Positions 39,518 to 49,577 are shown, numbered from the stretch's first letter. The stretch: DNA of 64,000 nt from Gluconobacter kondonii (GCF_002723995.1 NZ_BEWP01000006.1:62001-126000); one strand, 5' to 3'. Notes: generated by a model not told the origin, from the sequence alone. Translations and numbers: made by a program.

Positions 39518-39955
39518 ATGGCCAAGCTCTCTGCCTTTTCGCGCGACCTCAGCAAGGTGTCTTCCGGCGAGGAGATCGAAGTCGGTCCGGAAGGGAATAC
39601 CTTCTTCATCACCACGCGCGGCTTCACGCCGGCGTACCGCGACACGCTCTATGCGCTGCGTCTGGAAGCAGCCCGTGAGCTGAACCGCTCCCAGCGTGCC
39701 GGTGCTGGTTTCTACGCTCCGGATGCCCTGCCCCCGACCACGGATGATGTCTGTCAGGGCAAGGCGATTGCCCGTGAATGCGTCCAGGGTGTGCGTGGTC
39801 TGGAGGGTACGGATGATCAGCCCGTCTCTGTCGATGACTTCCGCGGCATGCTGGAAAGCGGCAACTACCCGGCTCTGACTACGCTCGCCATCATGGCAGC
39901 CGGCCGTGTCGGCAGCGACCGCGCCGAACAAGCCAAGGCCGCAGCGGGAAACTGA
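39518..39955 (+). CDS. Tail assembly chaperone (G-like, unshifted product)
   Basis: A 145-residue tail assembly chaperone with a small alpha/beta N-terminal half (FSRDLSKVSSGEEIEVGPEG) and a helical C-terminal half ending ...QAKAAAGN. Chaperones of this kind coat the tape measure protein during tail assembly, as gpG does in lambda. The last codons before its stop contain the slippery heptamer GGGAAAC. Confidence 0.8.
   Translation: MAKLSAFSRDLSKVSSGEEIEVGPEGNTFFITTRGFTPAYRDTLYALRLEAARELNRSQRAGAGFYAPDALPPTTDDVCQGKAIARECVQGVRGLEGTDDQPVSVDDFRGMLESGNYPALTTLAIMAAGRVGSDRAEQAKAAAGN
39946..39952 (+). other. Programmed -1 frameshift site GGGAAAC
   Basis: G GGA AAC lies in the zero frame of the chaperone gene, directly before its TGA stop (39953-39955). 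A -1 slip gives GGG AAA CTG and enters an open frame that runs to 40332. Lambda G/GT uses GGGAAAG in the same place. Confidence 0.85.
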
Positions 39956-40332
39956 TTGCAGCACTCCAGTGGGAACTGGAATGGGGTGCCTTTACCGGGG
40001 AGAATGAAATCCCCGAAATCCGGGAAACGGCCCTGCAATACCGGGTTCTTCCCGATCCTTGGAACGAAGTCCCCTGGCGGGCGTGGCATGAACTCCAGCA
40101 TGACCGCGTCTGGACCACTGATGGGGTCGGCGCATCCATGGGCATGATCCGCGTTGCCTCAAGGCCTGGGCCGATTTCCTGGCTCGCCATCGATCGCTGG
40201 TGTGAAGCCAACCGGGTGACGGATGATGAGCGGGTTTATGTCTTCGACCTGATCCGCGCCCTCGATGTCGTCTTCCTGAAACATCGCAACAACGCAATCA
40301 CTCAGGACATCCAGACCCTCATGAGGAAATGA
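39952..40332 (+). CDS. Frameshift extension of the chaperone (T part of GT)
   Basis: This frame has no start codon near its beginning and is reached only by the -1 slip at 39946-39952. It adds about 126 residues starting LIAALQWELEWGAFTGENEI and ending RNNAITQDIQTLMRK, giving a fusion of about 270 residues (39518-40332). The G-T type fusion bridges the tape measure and the tail tube during assembly. The T-like part has a Trp-rich middle (WNEVPWRAWHELQHDRVW). Internal ATG codons at 40138 would give only the last third. Confidence 0.82.
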   Translation: MIAALQWELEWGAFTGENEIPEIRETALQYRVLPDPWNEVPWRAWHELQHDRVWTTDGVGASMGMIRVASRPGPISWLAIDRWCEANRVTDDERVYVFDLIRALDVVFLKHRNNAITQDIQTLMRK

Positions 40333-40333
40333 C

Positions 40334-40978
40334 ATGGCCTCTGCGCGTAGTGTGGCCCGCAATATTCGTCTGTTTCGGGACCAGGCGCTATCTCCGGCCG
40401 CGCAGTCCGCAAGGCTTGCAGCTGTCGCCATCAAGGCGCGGGATCAGGCGGTCAGCAGCGGAGACGCGCCGCCGCACTGGGTGACGATCGTGGATGGTCG
40501 GCAGGGCGTGCCAGAGACGGACGTGAGGCCGGACGGTTTCATTCTCTACAAGTTCAACGTCATGGGGCTGGCGGCCAAGGCTGCGCTTCAGCTGTGCAAG
40601 GATCGCTCTCCGGTACGATCGGGCCGCTATCGCGACAGCTGGATGGTTGTCGTCGACGGCAAGCCCTGGACGCAGGACGTGGCGGACATTCCGGAAGGCA
40701 CATCCGTCATGATCGTCAACCCGCAGCCCTATGCACGCAAGATCGATACGGGCGCGATGAAGAACATGTCTGTGCCTCCGGGCATCGTCGATGCCGTGCG
40801 CAAGCTGGTGCAGCGCAAATTCCCGACCGTGAACGCAGCCCGCGCCTTTGTGAGCATTCCCTCCGGCCTGATGGAAAATGCTCCCTACATCCTGCGGCGC
40901 AGCAAGGGCCGCAGCAAAAGCCGAGCCGCCGGAACGGCCCTGACCTATCCGGCAATGATCCTGACAAAACGCCTCTGA
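40334..40978 (+). CDS. Phage tail-region protein of unknown function
   Basis: A 214-residue basic protein starting 1 nt after the chaperone extension. SPVRSGRYRDSWMVVVDGKP recalls the HK97-gp10-like minor structural proteins, but it is longer and placed after the chaperone. No other motif. It is probably a minor tail or assembly protein, an inference from its place before the tape measure. Confidence 0.5.
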   Translation: MASARSVARNIRLFRDQALSPAAQSARLAAVAIKARDQAVSSGDAPPHWVTIVDGRQGVPETDVRPDGFILYKFNVMGLAAKAALQLCKDRSPVRSGRYRDSWMVVVDGKPWTQDVADIPEGTSVMIVNPQPYARKIDTGAMKNMSVPPGIVDAVRKLVQRKFPTVNAARAFVSIPSGLMENAPYILRRSKGRSKSRAAGTALTYPAMILTKRL

Positions 40979-40990
40979 AGGAACGCGACC

Positions 40991-43900
40991 ATGGCAACGG
41001 TTGAAGAGATTGAAGTTTCGTACCGTAGCCAGATCGCATCGCCAGCTCAGGCGGATGCAGCAGCGCTCGATGCGGTCGCGGATGGCCTGGATAAGGTTGC
41101 CGATAGCGTCGAGGTCACAGACGCAAAGATTCAGCGCAGCACCAAAAGCGGTGTCGGATTTCGCAACAGCCTTGATGCGGTCACGAAGTCGACCAATGCC
41201 CTACAGAGCGCCCAGAACAAGCTGACCGAGGTCGCGCAAGCCGTGTCTGACAGTGTGCGCCGTGGTGAGATTACACAGGCAGAGGCAGCACGCACGATCG
41301 ATGCGCAGGCCGCCAAGGTCCAGAAGCTGACGCAGGCCCATGAAGCGGCTGTGCAGGCGTCAAAAGGCGTCACAGTCGCTGTGGCCGAGACGACAGAGAC
41401 CGCACGTCTTTCCAGCCAGCAGATGGGTATTCTGGCGGATGAAGCGCACAAGTTCTTTGACCAGGTCATGGCGGGCGGATCTGCGTTTCAGGCCGCCTTT
41501 TATCAGGTGCCGAACATGGTCCAGATCATGGGCGGTTTTGGCAGTGCTCTTGAAACCGTCGCAGGCTGGATGGTCGGGCCTGCCGGTGTGGCGCTCGCAG
41601 CTGGGGCGGCAGCGGTCTCCGTTTACAAACTTGGGTCTGCTGCCGAAGCCGAACAGGAACAGCTTGCCACACTGTCGCAGCATCTACGGGCCACTCGTGA
41701 TGACTACACGTCCATGGCCAGCGCGGCTGAAGGTGCGGCGCGTCAGCTTTCCGCCGGCAGCGGCCTGTCGCTCGATGACAGCCGCAGCGTCACCACGACC
41801 TTTGCAGCCATACCGACGATCGACAGTTCCAGCCTGACGTCCCTGACGCAGGAAGCACGGGATCTGGCCGAAGTCATGGGCGAGACCGTGCCGGAAGCTG
41901 CCAAGGACATGGCGAGCGCTTATGCCGACCCCGCCAAGGCCGCACAGGACTTCGCCGACAAGGGTCTTCTGGGCGTGCATCAGGGACTGGTCAGCCAGGT
42001 CAAGGATCTTCAGGACAGCGGCAACCGGATGCAGGCCTGGCAGCTGCTTATGGGCCAGCTGGAATCCGCCACGCGCGGCGCTGTCGATCAGGGTCTGACG
42101 CCGTTTCAGCAGTCGGTCCGCAATCTCAAGGATGCCTGGGCCGGCCCGATGGAAGGCGTCGAGAACTTTGGCAACAAGATCGGGGACTTCCTGGTCGCGC
42201 AGACCGCCAAAACGATCGACGGCCTGACGAACCTGATCAACAAGGTCAAAGAACTCAAGGGCTGGATGGACAGTTTCCAGCCAGAGCATGTCGCCTATGA
42301 AACCCGGCAGCGGCAGGCCCAGCAGGGCAGCAGCTCTGGCATGTCGGGGCTGATTGATACGGTCGGGCAGCAAATCGGCGCGAATTCCGAAGTCATTTCC
42401 CTGGCACACCGGATCCAGCCGGTCGAAAGCTCGACAGGGCAGTATGACCGCAATGGCGCGGTCGTGACGTCCTCGGCCGGTGCGATTGGCGGCATGCAGG
42501 TCATGCCGGCAAACGCTGCCGGCAACGATCTGACGGATCCGACCGGAAACGTCACTGCGGCAGAGCGCCTGCTGGTGCGGCTATATTCCAAATACAGCGG
42601 CAATGAGCAGCTGGTCGCCATGGCCTATAACTGGGGCGAAGGGAACGTCGACAAATACCTTCAGGGGAACACCACGGTCCCGCAGTCCGTGCAGGACTAT
42701 GCCCAGAAAGTTACAGGCGGCCAGATGTATGGTGCGACAACGCTCGCCACCATGCAGGGCAAGGTCGATGACGCTCTGAAGACTTCGGATGGTTCGACGG
42801 CGTCTCAGGTGACGGATCAGACCAATGCCATTAAGCAGCTGACCTCGGCTCAGGAGGCGCTGGATACGCTGCATAAGGCCGGTGCTGTGTCGGATGCCGA
42901 TTATGCGGCCCGAACACAGGATCTGACGCAGCGTCTGATGACGCATAAGGGCGCGCTGAACGATCTGCGAGATCCGATGCAGGAACTGGCGCATCAGCAG
43001 CAGCAGTTAACGGATGCGGCCTGGGCGGGCACGGCTGCGCAGAAGGCCATGGTGCAGGTCGACCAGCAGGTCGAGGAAGCAGCCCGCAAGATGGGTCAGT
43101 CCCATGCAACGGCAGCCCAACTCCTGAAGGCGGAATCAAACGAGCAGCAGGTCCTGACGGGCCAGTTCAACAGCGCGATCGATGCGATGGACCGCAAGAC
43201 ATCAGCCCAGAATACGCTGCTGTCGTCCTATGATGCCTCCAAGGGCAGCCTGGACGATTATCTGCGCTCCGTGGAAGCCTCAGACACGGTTCAGGCCACC
43301 TCGATCGCGGGTACGCAGGAACAGGCCCGACAGACGGCAGTTCTCACGGACGCGCTCAAGCGGCAGGCCGAGGCGCAGGTGGACATTACGACCGCCCGCA
43401 AGGCGTATGGCCAGAGCCTTGATCTGGAGACGATCAAAGCCGAAGCCACTGCGATCGGACAGGATTCCGATGCTGTCTCGGTCCAGATGGCCGTCCTGAA
43501 AGAGCGCAATGCGCTTCTGGAGAACGGTGCAGATCTGACGTCCAAGGCCTCGCAGACCGATCTGGAGAACGTCGCGGCGATCCAGACGGCCACGAACGCC
43601 TATCAGAAGCAACAGGACACGCTGAACGAACTGACCAACGATATCTCCTCGGCGGCCGACACGTTGTCGAGCAGCTTCACGCAGGCTTTGGTCAACGCCT
43701 CGAATGGCGGGGTGACGTTCAAGTCCGCCATGCAGGGTGTGGAAAGCCAGCTGATCTCCGTGATTGCCAAGTTGGCGCTGATCAATCCGCTCCTGAGTGC
43801 GATCGATGGCAGAAGCCGGACAACGCTGGGGGATGTCTCGTCCATTCTGTCGGGAGCCTCATCGCCTTCGATCAGTGATGGCGCGGCTGCGATCAGTCAG

Positions 43901-45661
43901 GATTCCGGTGGTTGGGGATGGAATCCTCTGACAGCAACGGGCGGATCTGGTGGCTCCACGTCCTGGCTGTCTTCTGGTCTCAAGACCAACCTGTTCGGCA
44001 CGGCCACGGTGGGCAACCTCCTGGGCGGGATCGGCGGGGGTTTCGGGATCGGGTCGGCCCTGTCCGGAATCGGCGGTGGGACAAAGACCAATGGCATGAT
44101 CGGCAGCGGCGTTGGAGCGGCCGCTGGCGCTGCGGCCGGATCGTTCATCCCGGTGGTTGGCACCATGCTGGGCGGTCTGATTGGCGGCGGTCTGGGCGGG
44201 CTTCTGGGGGGCCTCTTCGGACACAAGAAAAACCCGTACACGATCGACCAGGTCATGACGACGGGAGGCTCGCTCTCGCTTGGCAAGACATGGAATCAGG
44301 CCCAGACCGATCAGATCACGGAGCAGCTCAAATCCGACATCGCGTCGTTCAACAAGGTTCTGTCCACGGATGGGGTCACGATCGGCGGCGGCGATGGCGG
44401 ACTGCTGGGAACGGTCCGCGATGACAAGAACAACAAGGACAAGTCGCTTCAGTCCGTCTCGCTCACGGATCTTCTGAAACAGGCGACCTACAGCACGTCG
44501 GACGCCACGTTCCAGCAGGCTCTGCAACAGGGGCTGCCAAGCGATGCAACATCCGTCTCGGATTATGCAACGGCGATCGCCAACCTGAAAACCATGGCCG
44601 ACACGGTCGACCAGCTGGGCGTGGCCGTCTCGAAGTTCAATTCGGACGGCACGGTCACGGTCGGCAGCTTCACGAAAGCCACCGGCGATCTGAAAACCGC
44701 TCTGGATACGGCGCTCGATGGCAAGTCGCTGTCGACCTCTGATCTTCAGACCCAGATCTCCACCATCACGACCTTCGTCGACACGACGATGCCAGGGCTG
44801 CTCAAGGCCACGGTCTCTGGGCAGCAGTCCTGGGTGGGTCAGATGGCCGCACTGAAACAGACCTATGAGGCAGCAGCCTCGCAGGCCAATCAGTACGGAC
44901 TGGACGGCACCCAGCTGAATGCGAAGTACCAGTCGCTTTATGACCAGGGCTTTGCCTCACAGCTGGACACGCTGCGGCAGAGCGATCTGTCGGTTCAGGC
45001 GCGGTACCAGACGGCGACGGGCAATGATGAAGGGGCGGCGCTGACGAACTTCGACCTCAGCGCGGATCAGCAGAGGCAGCAGCTGGCGGACAACTGGAAG
45101 AACTTCCTCGGGGACGCCTACACGTCCCAGCAGGAATATATCAGCCAGTCGGCCGACCTCGAAAAGACGCTGTCGGCGGAGCGTCTGAAGATCCAGCAGC
45201 AGTACAATGATCAGGCGCTACAAAGCGCTGAAAGCGTTATGTCGAGCCTGGAAACCTATGGTGCGGGTCTGGCCACGTCGGATGCCTCTCCGCTGTCGGC
45301 CGCCGATCAGTACAAGGTCGCGAATGACAACTTCACGACCGATCTGACGGCTGCCCAGGGCGGCAGCTTCACGGCGCTTCAGGCGATGCAGGGCGACATG
45401 CAGACCCTGCTGGCCCAGAGCAAGACCTTCAACGGGTCGGGCACGGCCTACGCCCAGGACTATGCCCGTGTCATGCAGGCGCTCCAGAGTCTGGGCAGCA
45501 TCGGCACGGATGATCTGACGGCCTCCGTCATGAAAGAGGCGCTGAAGACGTCCACCGACACGCTCAACACGACGCTGGCGCAGCTGGTCGAGCTGGCCAC
45601 GAAGCAACTGAGTGAGACCCGCATGCAGAGCATGAAATCCACCACTGGAAAGGCAGCATGA
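40991..45661 (+). CDS. Tape measure protein with lytic transglycosylase domain
   Basis: At 1556 residues it is the largest gene in the window. Coiled coils and Ala/Gln-rich helices dominate (N-terminal ~200 residues and from ~600 on). A lytic transglycosylase (SLT-type) domain at ~470-560 has IQPVESSTGQYDRNGAV with the catalytic Glu in VES, then GGMQVMPANAAG and MAYNWGEGNVDKYL. Residues ~1010-1080 are a Gly-rich hydrophobic segment with membrane character (GGFGIGSALSGIGGG, PVVGTMLGGLIGGGLGG). It sets tail length and may open the cell wall during DNA entry. Confidence 0.95.
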   Translation: MATVEEIEVSYRSQIASPAQADAAALDAVADGLDKVADSVEVTDAKIQRSTKSGVGFRNSLDAVTKSTNALQSAQNKLTEVAQAVSDSVRRGEITQAEAARTIDAQAAKVQKLTQAHEAAVQASKGVTVAVAETTETARLSSQQMGILADEAHKFFDQVMAGGSAFQAAFYQVPNMVQIMGGFGSALETVAGWMVGPAGVALAAGAAAVSVYKLGSAAEAEQEQLATLSQHLRATRDDYTSMASAAEGAARQLSAGSGLSLDDSRSVTTTFAAIPTIDSSSLTSLTQEARDLAEVMGETVPEAAKDMASAYADPAKAAQDFADKGLLGVHQGLVSQVKDLQDSGNRMQAWQLLMGQLESATRGAVDQGLTPFQQSVRNLKDAWAGPMEGVENFGNKIGDFLVAQTAKTIDGLTNLINKVKELKGWMDSFQPEHVAYETRQRQAQQGSSSGMSGLIDTVGQQIGANSEVISLAHRIQPVESSTGQYDRNGAVVTSSAGAIGGMQVMPANAAGNDLTDPTGNVTAAERLLVRLYSKYSGNEQLVAMAYNWGEGNVDKYLQGNTTVPQSVQDYAQKVTGGQMYGATTLATMQGKVDDALKTSDGSTASQVTDQTNAIKQLTSAQEALDTLHKAGAVSDADYAARTQDLTQRLMTHKGALNDLRDPMQELAHQQQQLTDAAWAGTAAQKAMVQVDQQVEEAARKMGQSHATAAQLLKAESNEQQVLTGQFNSAIDAMDRKTSAQNTLLSSYDASKGSLDDYLRSVEASDTVQATSIAGTQEQARQTAVLTDALKRQAEAQVDITTARKAYGQSLDLETIKAEATAIGQDSDAVSVQMAVLKERNALLENGADLTSKASQTDLENVAAIQTATNAYQKQQDTLNELTNDISSAADTLSSSFTQALVNASNGGVTFKSAMQGVESQLISVIAKLALINPLLSAIDGRSRTTLGDVSSILSGASSPSISDGAAAISQDSGGWGWNPLTATGGSGGSTSWLSSGLKTNLFGTATVGNLLGGIGGGFGIGSALSGIGGGTKTNGMIGSGVGAAAGAAAGSFIPVVGTMLGGLIGGGLGGLLGGLFGHKKNPYTIDQVMTTGGSLSLGKTWNQAQTDQITEQLKSDIASFNKVLSTDGVTIGGGDGGLLGTVRDDKNNKDKSLQSVSLTDLLKQATYSTSDATFQQALQQGLPSDATSVSDYATAIANLKTMADTVDQLGVAVSKFNSDGTVTVGSFTKATGDLKTALDTALDGKSLSTSDLQTQISTITTFVDTTMPGLLKATVSGQQSWVGQMAALKQTYEAAASQANQYGLDGTQLNAKYQSLYDQGFASQLDTLRQSDLSVQARYQTATGNDEGAALTNFDLSADQQRQQLADNWKNFLGDAYTSQQEYISQSADLEKTLSAERLKIQQQYNDQALQSAESVMSSLETYGAGLATSDASPLSAADQYKVANDNFTTDLTAAQGGSFTALQAMQGDMQTLLAQSKTFNGSGTAYAQDYARVMQALQSLGSIGTDDLTASVMKEALKTSTDTLNTTLAQLVELATKQLSETRMQSMKSTTGKAA

Positions 45662-45662
45662 C

Positions 45663-47339
45663 ATGACAGTGATCCGGGCAGTCGAGATCGACCTGGTCGA
45701 TACCCTGGCTGTCCAGGTCGATGACCTTCCAGCCCATGGCAGTCGGCCACGCGGAACGCTGCGGCGGAACGCGGGGTCGCTGGAGACGGTCGAGACCCTG
45801 CGCTTCTCCGACATGGGTTACGTTGATGAAAACCACGTCCCCTATGTCCCGATCGTCACCCAGGCGTTTGATCTGGACCGCGGCATTTCCCTGACTTCGG
45901 ACGCGCTAGGGGGCACGTCGTCATTCGGATCGGTCACGCTGATCAATGACGGCTCTCTTGATGCGCTCGTCGCCAGCCGCACGAACGACCATCTGCCGGT
46001 GCGGATCCTGAGCGGGCGCAAGACGCTCGATCGGGACCGGGGGATCTGGCGGGATCCAAAGCGTGCGGATCTTCAACCGGTCTTTGCGGGTCTGGGAACG
46101 CTCTGGCAGGCGGGGCGACGGACCCTGACCGTTCCCCTGCTCGGAGCACTGTCCTGGCTCGATGTGACCATGACGGGCCGGATCTATGGTGGAACAGGTC
46201 GTCTGGACGGGGATGCCAACGTCTCCGGCCGCGTCATGCCGACTCTGCGGGGCACGGCCTGCAACATCACGCCCGTCCTGATCGATGCCGTGAATTATGT
46301 CTATCAGGTCAGTGACGCGCCGGCCGAGATCTCCGCGCTCTATGAGGGCGGCTTTGCGGGGGGCATCGCCTTCAGTGGCCTGGTCGCGGATCTCTATGCC
46401 CAGTCCCCTGCCCCTGGCACCTATCAGATCCAGAGGGGCGGTAACGGAACATGGATCCGGCTGGGCACACGGCCCGTCTACGGCATTACCGTGGACGCGG
46501 TCGGATCGTTCCCTTCCGGAGCCGCGCCGCAGAACGTCCTAGACATCCTGCGCATGATGCTTCTGGAGGATTTTATTCTCCCGGAAACCTACATCGACGC
46601 GCAATGGCCCGCGCAAAGCCCCCTGGCTCCTTGGCGAGCGGGGTGGTTCTGGGATGGAACAGAAACAGTCACAGGGCAGGACGTGGTCCGCACACTGCTT
46701 TCCGGGCTGGCAATCTCGATCGTTCCGACACGGTCGGGCACCTTACGGCCTATCCTTCTGGAATCAGTGGATGACCTGGCCGCATCGACCCTAACGCTTG
46801 ATACGAACGTCATCACCGAAATCGAGCCTGTCTCCCTCGATGCTTCGCTCAGTCCTCCGACATGGCGCTGGCGCATGGGCTGGCAGCATAATTTCACAGT
46901 CCAGACGGCGGGCTCGGGTCTGCATCCGCAAGCCCCGGCTGACCGGCAAGCCTTCATCGCCATGGCCGATCGCAATGCCGTCTGGTCGGATGCAAGCCTT
47001 CGGATGCGCTGGCGAGTACCGAATGATCCCACGCCGATCGTCACAGCCTTGGCGTCATCAGAAGATGCTCAGAGTGTTGCGAATTCACATGGGCAGCTCT
47101 GGGGGGCTTATCGGACCCTCTGGGCCATCACGATTCCTGTGGACCTGAGCTGGCAGGTCGACCTTGGCGATACCGTCTGGATTCAGGCGCCCGTTCCTGG
47201 GCTGTCCAATGGCTGCCTGGGCGTGATTGTCGCGGAGCATGTCCGCGGCGGCGACGCGACGGCAACCCTTCAGATCCTGACCCTGTGGACCGTCCCGCAA
47301 GACATGGACGACGGTGATTTCGGGCCGGATATTATGTGA
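45663..47339 (+). CDS. Tail tip protein (hub/baseplate-like)
   Basis: A 558-residue beta-rich protein directly after the tape measure, 1 nt downstream of its stop. Sequence blocks (ISLTSDALGGTSSFGSVTLI, LLGALSWLDVTMTGRIYGGT, SWQVDLGDTVWIQAPVPGLS) suggest several beta domains like the hub and distal tail proteins of siphoviruses. The exact homologue (Dit or Tal) cannot be told by eye. Confidence 0.65.
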   Translation: MTVIRAVEIDLVDTLAVQVDDLPAHGSRPRGTLRRNAGSLETVETLRFSDMGYVDENHVPYVPIVTQAFDLDRGISLTSDALGGTSSFGSVTLINDGSLDALVASRTNDHLPVRILSGRKTLDRDRGIWRDPKRADLQPVFAGLGTLWQAGRRTLTVPLLGALSWLDVTMTGRIYGGTGRLDGDANVSGRVMPTLRGTACNITPVLIDAVNYVYQVSDAPAEISALYEGGFAGGIAFSGLVADLYAQSPAPGTYQIQRGGNGTWIRLGTRPVYGITVDAVGSFPSGAAPQNVLDILRMMLLEDFILPETYIDAQWPAQSPLAPWRAGWFWDGTETVTGQDVVRTLLSGLAISIVPTRSGTLRPILLESVDDLAASTLTLDTNVITEIEPVSLDASLSPPTWRWRMGWQHNFTVQTAGSGLHPQAPADRQAFIAMADRNAVWSDASLRMRWRVPNDPTPIVTALASSEDAQSVANSHGQLWGAYRTLWAITIPVDLSWQVDLGDTVWIQAPVPGLSNGCLGVIVAEHVRGGDATATLQILTLWTVPQDMDDGDFGPDIM

Positions 47340-47345
47340 GACTTC

Positions 47346-48101
47346 ATGGAAAACTGTGGACTTGGCTATCAGAACGCCGTGCTCTCCGCCGTCCTGTCGG
47401 CCGACAGCGCCGCAGCCGCGCTGCCTGTCACAAACCTGACCTCCCCGCAGGGTAATCCGGCCTATGCCTGGCGAGCTGATGTCACGACAGCCAGCCTGAC
47501 AGTGGCGCTGTCGCAGCGCGGGGGCGTTCGGGTTATCTCGGTGCATCGCACCAACCTGACGGCGCAGGCCAACTGGCGGATCGTCGTCAGCAATGTAGGC
47601 AACGTCCTGCACGATACGACCCAGCCCATGACGGCCGTGGCGGGTCAGGCTGTCTTCGTCCTGCCTGCCGAGCTGCAATGTGACGTCGTAGCGATCACGA
47701 TCGCGGATCCAGACAATCCAGATGGGTATCTCTCGATCCCCCTGGCCTATGTCGGGCCGCTCTGGCAGCCAGTCCGCAATTTCTCCACCGACAGCAGCTC
47801 AGGCTTCAATTTCGGGGTCGATGAAGTGACGGCGCTGTCTGGCGCAGAGTTTCCGCAGATGCGCTGGATCCAGAGAAAGGCCTCGATCGCGCATCAGTCT
47901 TATGGCGCGGCGGAGACCGCGATCCTGCGGCAGATCCAGCGGGTCGCGGCATCTGGGGAGAATATTCTCTTCCTTCCGGACCCAGGGGCTGCGGCGCAGG
48001 AAGAAACCCTCTTCGGTCGCCTGAGTGGCGGCGACATTGGCAACCCTTACGGCTCTGCCGATCGGCGGAGCTGGACCTTTACCCTGACGGAGCGATTGTG
48101 A
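47346..48101 (+). CDS. Tail protein
   Basis: A 251-residue beta-rich protein (TASLTVALSQRGGVRVISVH, FVLPAELQCDVVAITIADPD) with a GNPYGSADRRSWTFTLTERL ending. Probably part of the tail tip complex, inferred from position. It overlaps the next gene by 4 nt. Confidence 0.55.
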   Translation: MENCGLGYQNAVLSAVLSADSAAAALPVTNLTSPQGNPAYAWRADVTTASLTVALSQRGGVRVISVHRTNLTAQANWRIVVSNVGNVLHDTTQPMTAVAGQAVFVLPAELQCDVVAITIADPDNPDGYLSIPLAYVGPLWQPVRNFSTDSSSGFNFGVDEVTALSGAEFPQMRWIQRKASIAHQSYGAAETAILRQIQRVAASGENILFLPDPGAAAQEETLFGRLSGGDIGNPYGSADRRSWTFTLTERL

Positions 48102-49180
48102 TGACCATGCTGGCCAATTTTGTTCTGGAGACTGCCAGCAGTCCGGGCGTCAGCAGTTTCGTGCTGAACGGCGCGGTCGCAGATCGGAGGGCATTTTCCC
48201 AGGCGTTTCCGGATGGCGGCCGGATCTTCTATTTCGCGGATGACGGAACGCAGGCGGAATGGGGCGTGGGAACGCTGACGATCGGCAATCCCTGCACGCT
48301 GGCCCGCAGCCGGGTGATCGGCAACACGCAGAATGGCACGGACCTGATGCGCTTCTCCGGAGGTGTGCAGGTCTATAACGAGATCCCGGCCGAGTTCCTG
48401 GTTCAGCTGGATGAAAACGGAGCTGTGAGCCTCAAATCGCTGACCGTGCTCTCCGAGCTTCTGGTCCCGCAGGTCTCGGACTGGAACAGCAATCAGGCTG
48501 TCAGGGCGGCAGATGCGAAGGGCTGGTTCGTCAAACAGGGCTGGAGTTTCAGTAATTTCGGCGGCAATGCAATCTACGTAGGCTGGCGCAATGACGGATC
48601 CGGTCTTGGCCTGGGTGTGGATCAGACAGATATCGGAACCTTTGCGCTCAAAGGTTGGGTTTCTGATAATTATGCGACCACGGTTCAGGTGAATACGGCG
48701 CTGTCGGCAGCAAATTCTGCCCAGGGCACAGGGAACGCTGCGTTGGCAGCTGCGAACACTGCGAACAGCACCAAGCTCGATGCCAATAACGGGCAAGCCA
48801 CGGTTCTGAGTGTCTCATACGGGCCGAACAAGGCCTCCTTTCAGGGGGACGGAAATTTCGTTCTCTATGCCGGCATCAATGCTTTTTTCGCTGTCAGCAC
48901 GTCTTCCATTAATTGGAACGGCCACGACTTTGTCTTCACGGAAGACCTGCCCACGGATCCGGGACAGAAAATCGTCATGGACGTCGCGACAGGCGTTTCT
49001 TCAGGCGGCCGTGTGACCTTTGCTGTGCCGTTTTCGGATACGCCGAGGGTCATGGCCCAGAATTTCGGGAATGGTGACGTGAACTGCCACGCCTATGCAC
49101 CAGACAAGAATGGCTTCTCGCTCCACATCAACAATGGCGGGACGACGGATATCACCTACATCGCCAAGGGTCCGAAATAA
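48098..49180 (+). CDS. Tail fibre protein
   Basis: A 360-residue fibre-like protein. The N-terminal ~100 residues contain a virion-attachment-like region (GGRIFYFADDGTQAEWGVGT, SRVIGNTQNGTDLM); the middle has a helical Ala/Asn-rich stretch (ALSAANSAQGTGNAALAAAN) typical of fibre shafts; the C-terminal ~90 residues (RVTFAVPFSDTPRVMAQNFG, HINNGGTTDITYIAKGP) resemble an H-type lectin-like receptor-binding domain. A terminator follows. It likely recognises a surface glycan (inference). Confidence 0.7.
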   Translation: MMTMLANFVLETASSPGVSSFVLNGAVADRRAFSQAFPDGGRIFYFADDGTQAEWGVGTLTIGNPCTLARSRVIGNTQNGTDLMRFSGGVQVYNEIPAEFLVQLDENGAVSLKSLTVLSELLVPQVSDWNSNQAVRAADAKGWFVKQGWSFSNFGGNAIYVGWRNDGSGLGLGVDQTDIGTFALKGWVSDNYATTVQVNTALSAANSAQGTGNAALAAANTANSTKLDANNGQATVLSVSYGPNKASFQGDGNFVLYAGINAFFAVSTSSINWNGHDFVFTEDLPTDPGQKIVMDVATGVSSGGRVTFAVPFSDTPRVMAQNFGNGDVNCHAYAPDKNGFSLHINNGGTTDITYIAKGPK

Positions 49181-49212
49181 GCGTCCCCCTGCTCTTCTGA
49201 ATTCTTCTGTCT

Positions 49213-49237
49213 GCCGCCTTCAGGGTGGCTTTTTTTA
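49213..49237 (+). terminator. Intrinsic terminator after the fibre gene
   Basis: GCCGCC/GGTGGC stem with a 4-5 nt loop, followed by T7 and a start region. Confidence 0.8.
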
Positions 49238-49247
49238 TGGAAAAACG

Positions 49248-49577
49248 ATGCCTGTTTCCCAAGCCACCGAAGACACTCTGTCCAGCCTGCGGGCCGAAAT
49301 CCGCACCCTTCAGGATCGGACCCTCAAGCTCGAAACCTACGCGGACGGCCTGAACGACAAGCACGACACTCTGCGAAGTGAAGTCCGCACGGAAATCGCC
49401 TCTCTCCGCAACCAGATCGCCAGTCTGGAAACGAAGATGGAAACGGCGAACAAGCAGATCAACACGAAGCTGGACCGCCTGTTCGGTGCCCGCTCTGTCG
49501 TCACGGCTGCCATCACCCTGCTGACTTCAATTCTTGGATCCGGGGTCGTGCATCTAGTGGTCTCGATTGGGAAGTAA
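49248..49577 (+). CDS. Coiled-coil membrane protein, XhlA/holin-like
   Basis: A 109-residue protein: a long coiled coil (LSSLRAEIRTLQDRTLKLET, then LRNQIASLETKMETANKQIN) and a C-terminal membrane segment (VTAAITLLTSILGSGVVHLV, residues ~85-104). This is the plan of XhlA-type haemolysin/holin-associated proteins found in phage lysis cassettes. GGAAAAACG precedes the ATG. The endolysin gene lies 2.4 kb downstream, beyond a reversed two-gene insertion. Confidence 0.7.
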   Translation: MPVSQATEDTLSSLRAEIRTLQDRTLKLETYADGLNDKHDTLRSEVRTEIASLRNQIASLETKMETANKQINTKLDRLFGARSVVTAAITLLTSILGSGVVHLVVSIGK

